Assembly (NCBI GenBank): GCA_030631125.1 | Contig: DAOVLS010000007.1 | Coordinates: 1 to 18,995 of the forward strand | Origin: Planctomycetales bacterium | GTDB taxonomy: Bacteria; Planctomycetota; Phycisphaerae; SM23-33 | DNA: 18,995 nucleotides | Direction: 5' to 3' | Shown here: positions 15,106 to 18,995 of the stretch, piece after piece | How the letters are laid out: each line of letters opens with the position of its first letter | Numbering within the stretch: position 1 is the first letter of the stretch | Translations under genes and position numbers: made by a program | The notes under the pieces: model-generated | Told to the model about the DNA's origin: nothing | The model's input: only the letters and a program-made list of their open reading frames with translations | Databases searched by the model: none

Positions 15106-16239
15106 TCAACTCCCGGTCAGGGCCTTCGTTTTTTTGAAGAACCACGAATGTTCCGCTTCCCACACCCCCCATTTCGGAGGCCACATGGTCTGCACATTGT
15201 TCGAGTGCAGCCCGAAGGACGCGCCTCGTTCGACTATGGCGTTGAAGGCGTTCTCGCCGTTGGATTCGTTGAAAATTATAGGCCTGGGCGATTCGGTGAA
15301 CCACGATTGCGAGTGGAAGTAATCGATTTTATCGACCACCAGGCTGACGCTGCCGACCGGGCCGACTTCGATATTATCACCGCCGTGCAGGAGGATGAAA
15401 TCGGCGGCTTGGAACACGCGGTCGATCTGGTCGAAGGTCCATTGATTGTCCTTCATAAACGACTCGGAAGTTTTCATCATCGCCGCCTCGGAAGTGCTGA
15501 CGAAGAGGTCCCTGTCGTGTTTTTCCCGCCCTCTCCGGCGGGCGCGGTCAATCAGTTCGGCCGTCCGCGCCGGCTTGAGGATGGGATGATGATAGTGGCC
15601 TTTCATGGTTTCGTTGGCGATCTCGATAAGCACGTTCCGATAGCCGCGATCGCAGATGAAATCGACGCCGTTATCGAGGGCTGTGAGTATGCCCTGTTTA
15701 TCTTCGAAAACCGTATCCTGCCCGAAGTAGAACATCTGCAAAATGACCACCATGCCCAGGCGGTCGCAGGCCTCGATAATATCGCCGAGGCGTTTGGCGT
15801 AGTTCGGGTCGATTGAGCCGTCGGTATGGAAGCCGCTGTTGTGGTAGAAATCCCGATGGCCGTTGGGACGTGAGCCTGCGCTGCCGTGGCCTTCACGGAT
15901 GTCCGTCTTGGACATTAGCGGATGTCCGCCCTGAAAGTTCAGGTTAACTGCAAGGATACCGTGGTTCTTATACTCGCCAAGTGCGGCGATGAATCGCTCC
16001 GTATTGGCGAATGCCGATTCGGGCGAGACCCACTTGCCGTAATTGGCGAAGTCGTTTTCCGGATGCGAGCCGTCGTCGTCCCACCAGTCCACCTTGCCCA
16101 GCGTGTCGTCGAAAGTCGCATTGACGGTGCGGACGTTGAACAGCAGGCCCTCGGCGCGGGCGGCGCCGGGATAGGTCGGCGCGCCGTTGATGTGGATTTC
16201 TCCATCATTTACGGACACGTTGGTTCTCGGTTCGAACAT
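15106..16239 (-). CDS. GH5-like (clan A) intracellular glycoside hydrolase
   Basis: Starting at ATG 16239 gives 377 residues. The ATG at 16248 directly abuts AAAAGGA (16249-16255), whereas 16239 is 9 nt from it. The protein looks like a TIM-barrel glycosidase. VLIEIANETM holds the N209-E210 acid/base pair typical of clan A, and PIIFNESNGEN has a strand-end glutamate (E325) suited as the nucleophile. Aromatic and charged loops such as DWWDDDGSHPENDF, GGHPLMSK and QMFYFGQDTVF would line a sugar site. There is no signal peptide, so a cytoplasmic substrate such as an imported oligosaccharide is likely. It could be another TIM-barrel hydrolase family, and the specificity is unknown. It is divergent from ribD and shares an 86-bp spacer with it. 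Confidence 0.75.
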   Translation of the reverse strand: MFEPRTNVSVNDGEIHINGAPTYPGAARAEGLLFNVRTVNATFDDTLGKVDWWDDDGSHPENDFANYGKWVSPESAFANTERFIAALGEYKNHGILAVNLNFQGGHPLMSKTDIREGHGSAGSRPNGHRDFYHNSGFHTDGSIDPNYAKRLGDIIEACDRLGMVVILQMFYFGQDTVFEDKQGILTALDNGVDFICDRGYRNVLIEIANETMKGHYHHPILKPARTAELIDRARRRGREKHDRDLFVSTSEAAMMKTSESFMKDNQWTFDQIDRVFQAADFILLHGGDNIEVGPVGSVSLVVDKIDYFHSQSWFTESPRPIIFNESNGENAFNAIVERGASFGLHSNNVQTMWPPKWGVWEAEHSWFFKKTKALTGS

Positions 16240-16271
16240 TTTTACCATTCCTTTTATAAAGCAGTGGTTGA

Positions 16272-16277
16272 AGTATA
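16272..16277 (-). promoter_or_regulatory. Possible -10 element of the GH5-like gene
   Basis: On the minus strand TATACT lies at 16272-16277. A TTTTCA hexamer is about 18 bp upstream, a weak -35. A start just inside the spacer would leave a leader of roughly 25 nt containing AAAAGGA. Confidence 0.35.
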
Positions 16278-16322
16278 ATCGAGTCGGCTCCTTTATGAAA
16301 AGGCAGACTCCAAAGATTTCGC

Positions 16323-16328
16323 TATAAT
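16323..16328 (+). promoter_or_regulatory. -10 element of ribD, possible leaderless start
   Basis: A consensus TATAAT ends 6 bp before the ribD ATG at 16335, which would place the transcript start at or within a base or two of the start codon. No -35 consensus (AAGGCA at 16300-16305) and no Shine-Dalgarno are present. A second TATAAT at 16274-16279 could give a leadered transcript. Confidence 0.5.
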
Positions 16329-16334
16329 GACCGC

Positions 16335-17465
16335 ATGTCCGAAGACGAGCAATTTATGGCGCGTGCGTTGGATCTGGCCGAGCGTGGCAGGGGGGCCGTT
16401 GAGCCGAACCCGATGGTCGGAGCGGTTATCGTCCGCGACGGTAAGATTATCGGCGAGGGTTGGCATAAGCGTTTCGGCGGCCCGCACGCAGAAGTCGAAG
16501 CCATCGCCGCCGCTCGCGCCGCCGGGGCCGACCTGGCCGGTGCGACGATGTACGTTACGCTCGAACCCTGCTGCCACCGTGGAAAGACCCCGCCTTGTAC
16601 CGAGGCCATTGTGGCTGCGGGTATCTCCCGTGTCGTGGTTGCGATGGAAGACCCCGACCCGAACGTTGTCGGCGGGGGACTATCGGCATTGAAAAAAGCC
16701 GGGATAGAAGTGGAAACCGGCATAATGGCCGACGAGGCAAAGCGACTCCTGGCTGCCTATGTGAAACTGCGGACGACGGGCAGGCCTTGGGTCATCTGCA
16801 AATGGGCGCAGAGCCTCGACGGAAAAATCGCCACGCACACGGGCAGCAGCAAGTGGATTTCGGGCGAATCGGCCCGTCGGCGGGTCCACGAGATTCGCAG
16901 CCTCTGCGACGGCGTCTGCGTGGGGGCCGGTACGGTCCGCGCCGACGACCCGCTGCTGACGGCAAGGGACGCCGACGGTAAAGACATGGAAAAACAACCC
17001 GCCCGGCTCGTCATCAGCGGATCGGCGTCCATTTCACCCGACTGCCGGCTGATGAAAACCGCCGATATTTCGCCCGTCATTGTGGCGACGCGCAAGGATG
17101 CTCTGTCGGTTTCCGTTGAGGCGATAAAAAACGCCGGCGCTGAAGTCCTGACTCTGCCCGCCGGTTACGTCGGTTGCGTGGACCTGCCGGCGTTACTGGC
17201 GGAACTTGGCCGGCGGCAATGGACATATCTGCTGGTCGAGGGGGGCAGGGGCGTTCACAGCGCGTTTATCGACCAGGGTCTGGTCGATGAACTGCTGGTA
17301 TTTATCGCCCCGAAGATCATCGGAGGCCCCGGTAGTATCGGCCCCTTGAACTGGGCTGACATCGACACAATTGACGAAGCCTTCGGCCTGCCGGCTCCCG
17401 GCATCGAGCAGATTGGCGACGACATCCTCCTGCGATATGTACTGAATGAGAAAGGGCGATTATGA
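16335..17465 (+). CDS. ribD: Bifunctional riboflavin-specific deaminase/reductase
   Basis: This 376-residue cytoplasmic enzyme performs two consecutive steps of riboflavin synthesis: deamination of diaminohydroxy-phosphoribosylaminopyrimidine, then NADPH reduction of the ribose side chain. The N-terminal cytidine-deaminase-like domain (about 1-145) has PNPMVGAVIV, the zinc motif H51-A-E53 (GGPHAEVEAI) and LEPCCHRGKTPPC with C79 and C88 as ligands. The C-terminal dihydrofolate-reductase-like domain (about 150-370) shows WAQSLDGKIATHTGSSKWISG, VCVGAGTVRADDPLLTAR and LLVEGGRGVHSAFIDQGLVDEL. Length and order match RibD throughout. The start is at ATG 16335; no Shine-Dalgarno is seen. The gene overlaps the next by 4 bp (ATGA), implying coupled translation. 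No other rib genes or FMN riboswitch are visible nearby. Confidence 0.97.
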   Translation: MSEDEQFMARALDLAERGRGAVEPNPMVGAVIVRDGKIIGEGWHKRFGGPHAEVEAIAAARAAGADLAGATMYVTLEPCCHRGKTPPCTEAIVAAGISRVVVAMEDPDPNVVGGGLSALKKAGIEVETGIMADEAKRLLAAYVKLRTTGRPWVICKWAQSLDGKIATHTGSSKWISGESARRRVHEIRSLCDGVCVGAGTVRADDPLLTARDADGKDMEKQPARLVISGSASISPDCRLMKTADISPVIVATRKDALSVSVEAIKNAGAEVLTLPAGYVGCVDLPALLAELGRRQWTYLLVEGGRGVHSAFIDQGLVDELLVFIAPKIIGGPGSIGPLNWADIDTIDEAFGLPAPGIEQIGDDILLRYVLNEKGRL

Positions 17466-18496
17466 GACTTCGCATCGCGTTTGCGGGATTCCGTCACGGG
17501 CACATTCTCGGGATATACGATCTGGCCGGCCGGTCTGACGACGTGGAGATTGCCGCAGCCTGCGAGGAGGACACTCCCACGCGGGAGCAGACCGAATCGG
17601 CGGGGCGAGTAAAACTGACGCACGATTCCTATGATGAGATGTATCGGCAGGGCGATTTCGACGTCCTGGCGGTGGGGGACTATTACGCCCGGCGGGGCGA
17701 GATCGTTATCCGTGCACTTCAAGCCGGCAAACACGTCATCTCCGATAAGCCGATCTGCACGAAACTGGACCAACTCGACAGGATTGCCGAATTGGCCCGG
17801 CAGAAGAATCTCTCCGTCGGCTGCCAACTGGACTTGCGCGACAGCGGCAATTTCCTGGCATTGCGGGCGGTGGTCCGCTCCGGGCGGATCGGCGAGGTAC
17901 ACGCGATTTATTTCAACGGCCAGCACCCACTTGCACGCGGCGTCAGGCCTGAGTGGTACTTCCAGCCGGGCAAACAGGGCGGAACGATAAACGATCTTGC
18001 CGTTCATGCTCTTGACATCATTCCGTGGCTGACCGGTCGGCGGATCGTTTCGGTTACAGCCGCCCGCGCCTGGAACGCCCGCCTGACCGATTTGGACTGG
18101 TTCCAGGACGGCGCGCAGTTGATGCTTCGGCTGGACAACGACGGCGGGGTTATCGGAGACGTTTCGTACCTGACCCCGGAGAACTTCGCCTACGAGGTCC
18201 CGTGCTACTGGCGGTTCACGCTCCACGGCGACGCCGGTTTGGCGGAGACCTCGGCCGTTGCAGACGGGGTAATGCTCTACTCGAACGATTCCGATTCGCC
18301 GCAACACATCCAGCCCGCCGCTGTCAGAGAGGGCGGATACTGGGAAGATTTCCTGAACGAAATCCGCGGCCTGCCTCCCGGGCAGCGGGACAATGACGAG
18401 GCGCTCACCACCGCCGACGTGCTGTCTGCGGCCCGCACAGCCCTTCTGGCGCAACGCGCCGCCGACGAAAACCTCCACAACCTGACCTGCGAATGA
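17462..18496 (+). CDS. Gfo/Idh/MocA-family NAD(P)-dependent oxidoreductase
   Basis: The 344-residue product has an N-terminal Rossmann fold: MRLRIAFAGFRHGHI (a variant glycine loop), then FDVLAVGDYY (66-75) and HVISDKPICT, where D95-K96-P97 stands in for the usual EKP. The C-terminal alpha/beta domain (about 125-344) carries GGTINDLAVHALDIIPWLTG, the family segment with the catalytic-type His (DLAVHALD), and YWEDFLNEIRG. Members oxidise or epimerise sugars, inositols and similar polyols in the cytoplasm. The substrate cannot be named. The gene starts inside the ribD stop (ATGA overlap), so it is co-translated with ribD, though a shared pathway is not obvious; the overlap may simply reflect operon packing. 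A G-quadruplex motif starts 6 bp after the stop. Confidence 0.93.
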   Translation: MRLRIAFAGFRHGHILGIYDLAGRSDDVEIAAACEEDTPTREQTESAGRVKLTHDSYDEMYRQGDFDVLAVGDYYARRGEIVIRALQAGKHVISDKPICTKLDQLDRIAELARQKNLSVGCQLDLRDSGNFLALRAVVRSGRIGEVHAIYFNGQHPLARGVRPEWYFQPGKQGGTINDLAVHALDIIPWLTGRRIVSVTAARAWNARLTDLDWFQDGAQLMLRLDNDGGVIGDVSYLTPENFAYEVPCYWRFTLHGDAGLAETSAVADGVMLYSNDSDSPQHIQPAAVREGGYWEDFLNEIRGLPPGQRDNDEALTTADVLSAARTALLAQRAADENLHNLTCE

Positions 18497-18501
18497 AGAT
18501 A

Positions 18502-18525
18502 GGGACTTGGGACCAGGGATTAGGG
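18502..18525 (+). other. G-quadruplex motif downstream of the oxidoreductase gene
   Basis: Four GGG runs at 18502-18504, 18509-18511, 18516-18518 and 18523-18525 are separated by loops of exactly 4 nt (ACTT, ACCA, ATTA), giving a 7-bp period. This meets the usual G3N1-7 rule for DNA or RNA quadruplexes. A second G-run block (18576-18600, five G, then GGG, GGG, GG with similar spacing) follows. It may help end or stabilise the ribD-oxidoreductase mRNA. Confidence 0.6.
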
Positions 18526-18533
18526 ACTAGTTT

Positions 18534-18769
18534 GTAGGCTGGGACGGAGCAAAGCGGAGTCCCACCTTTTTTCTAGGGGGTGTAGGGCATAGGGCGTAGG
18601 TAAAAAAAATATTGAATATCGAACAGAGAATTTCGAATGTCGAAGTAAAAACTACCACCTGCCGGAGGGTCTGTTTCTTCACTTCGTAATTCAAAATTCC
18701 TTGTTCATTATTCGATATTCTCTTTTACAGGAGAAAGGTGGGACTCCGCTTTGCTCCGTCCCAGCCTAC
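18534..18769. repeat. 236-bp inverted-repeat element with 36-bp perfect arms
   Basis: The left arm (18534-18569, starting GTAGGCTGGGACGGAGC) is the exact reverse complement of the right arm (18734-18769). Each arm can fold internally through GGGAC/GTCCC. A second, imperfect inverted pair is nested inside (about 18611-18647 and 18679-18725), built on GAATATCGAA and CGAAGT motifs. The centre (18651-18678) is not repeated. There is no open reading frame of note. The element ends one base before the stop codon of the FAH-family gene and starts 38 bp after the oxidoreductase stop, so transcripts from both sides run into it. A MITE-like element or a composite of dispersed repeats acting as a bidirectional terminator is likely. 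Confidence 0.75.
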
Positions 18770-18770
18770 C

Positions 18771-18995
18771 TTATTTTACGGTATTTGTCAGTTCGCCGAT
18801 GCCGTCGATGGTGCAGGTAATCGTGTCGCCGGGGCGGAGATAGACCTGCGGCGAGCGGGCTTCGCCTACGCCGCCCGGCGTGCCGGTAAGGATGACCGTT
18901 CCGGCAAGCAGCGTCAGGTCGGCTGATATGAATTCGACCAATTGCGGTACGGAGTAAATCAGGTCCGCGGTGGACGCATCCTGCATAACGTTGCC
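18771..18995 (-). CDS. Fumarylacetoacetate hydrolase-family protein (partial, C-terminal end)
   Basis: Only the last 74 codons are inside the window; the 5' part lies beyond 18995. The visible segment begins GNVMQDASTADLIYSVPQLV, continues SADLTLLAGTVILTGTPGGVG and ends with LRPGDTITCTIDGIGELTNTVK. This matches the C-terminal end of FAH/HpcE/YcgM-type hydrolases, including the VILTGTPGGVG loop. These enzymes cleave or hydrate acylpyruvates and related keto acids, using a divalent metal bound in the missing upstream part, in the cytoplasm. The internal ATG at 18986 is not the start because the family similarity continues through it. The specific substrate cannot be told. Confidence 0.92.
   Translation of the reverse strand, partial: GNVMQDASTADLIYSVPQLVEFISADLTLLAGTVILTGTPGGVGEARSPQVYLRPGDTITCTIDGIGELTNTVK

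Noticed and set aside
16241..16334. FMN riboswitch upstream of ribD
   Set aside because: The 86-bp divergent spacer is too short and lacks the conserved RFN element helices; the likely transcript is leaderless.
17255..18478. Minus-strand frame of 407 codons over the ribD/oxidoreductase end
   Set aside because: Antisense to two well-recognised proteins; a product of high third-position GC rather than a gene.

Overview
The window reads like a chromosomal segment of a moderately GC-rich, free-living heterotrophic bacterium. I infer Planctomycetota (Phycisphaerae-like) at moderate confidence. The grounds are the mix of gene families (RACo and MttB-type methyltransferase, xylose isomerase, secreted parallel beta-helix protein, Gfo/Idh oxidoreductase, GH5-like hydrolase, zinc-ribbon/TM/beta-repeat protein) and the many palindromic intergenic repeats. 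No rRNA, phage, transposase or CRISPR sequence is visible, so the taxon cannot be fixed from this window.

Layout. 1-78: a palindromic repeat. 79-1959 (+): a 2Fe-2S/ASKHA reductive activator of corrinoid proteins (RACo-like). It converges, with 1 bp between stop codons, on a secreted HEAT-repeat protein (1961-3373, -). 3479-4204 (+): a YggS/PLPBP protein. 4204-6631: an accessory-looking, more A/T-rich stretch bounded by two inverted copies of a 29-bp repeat. It holds a solitary HicB antitoxin (+), a zinc-ribbon/transmembrane/beta-repeat protein (+) and a zinc-ribbon protein with an RX4H HEPN-like motif (-). 6638-7156 (-): a DJ-1/PfpI protein. 7227-7378: a 152-bp nested palindrome with perfect 30-bp inverted ends. 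7450-7522: tRNA-Ala(CGC) with its own promoter and a strong terminator.

7630-8766 (+): an M14 cytosolic carboxypeptidase-like protein. A good sigma70-type promoter at 8788-8816 then precedes a tight four-gene run: xylA, a 787-residue secreted propeller/FN3/beta-helix protein, an MttB-superfamily methyltransferase and an SxxK serine hydrolase. The gaps are 17, 33 and 1 nt, which suggests an operon for using plant- or algal-type organic matter (pentose plus methylated amine or betaine). The MttB-type gene and the RACo-like gene probably belong to one corrinoid methyl-transfer system whose corrinoid protein lies outside the window.

15106-16239 (-): a GH5-like intracellular glycoside hydrolase, divergent from ribD (16335-17465, +). 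ribD overlaps a Gfo/Idh/MocA oxidoreductase (17462-18496) by 4 bp and may be read from a leaderless transcript. 18502-18769 is a dense non-coding block: a perfect G-quadruplex motif, then a 236-bp inverted-repeat element with 36-bp perfect arms. The window ends inside a fumarylacetoacetate hydrolase-family gene (-).

The strongest candidates for something undescribed are the repeat-bounded segment at 4204-6631, with its HEPN-like zinc-ribbon protein, and the layered inverted-repeat elements at 7227-7378 and 18534-18769.
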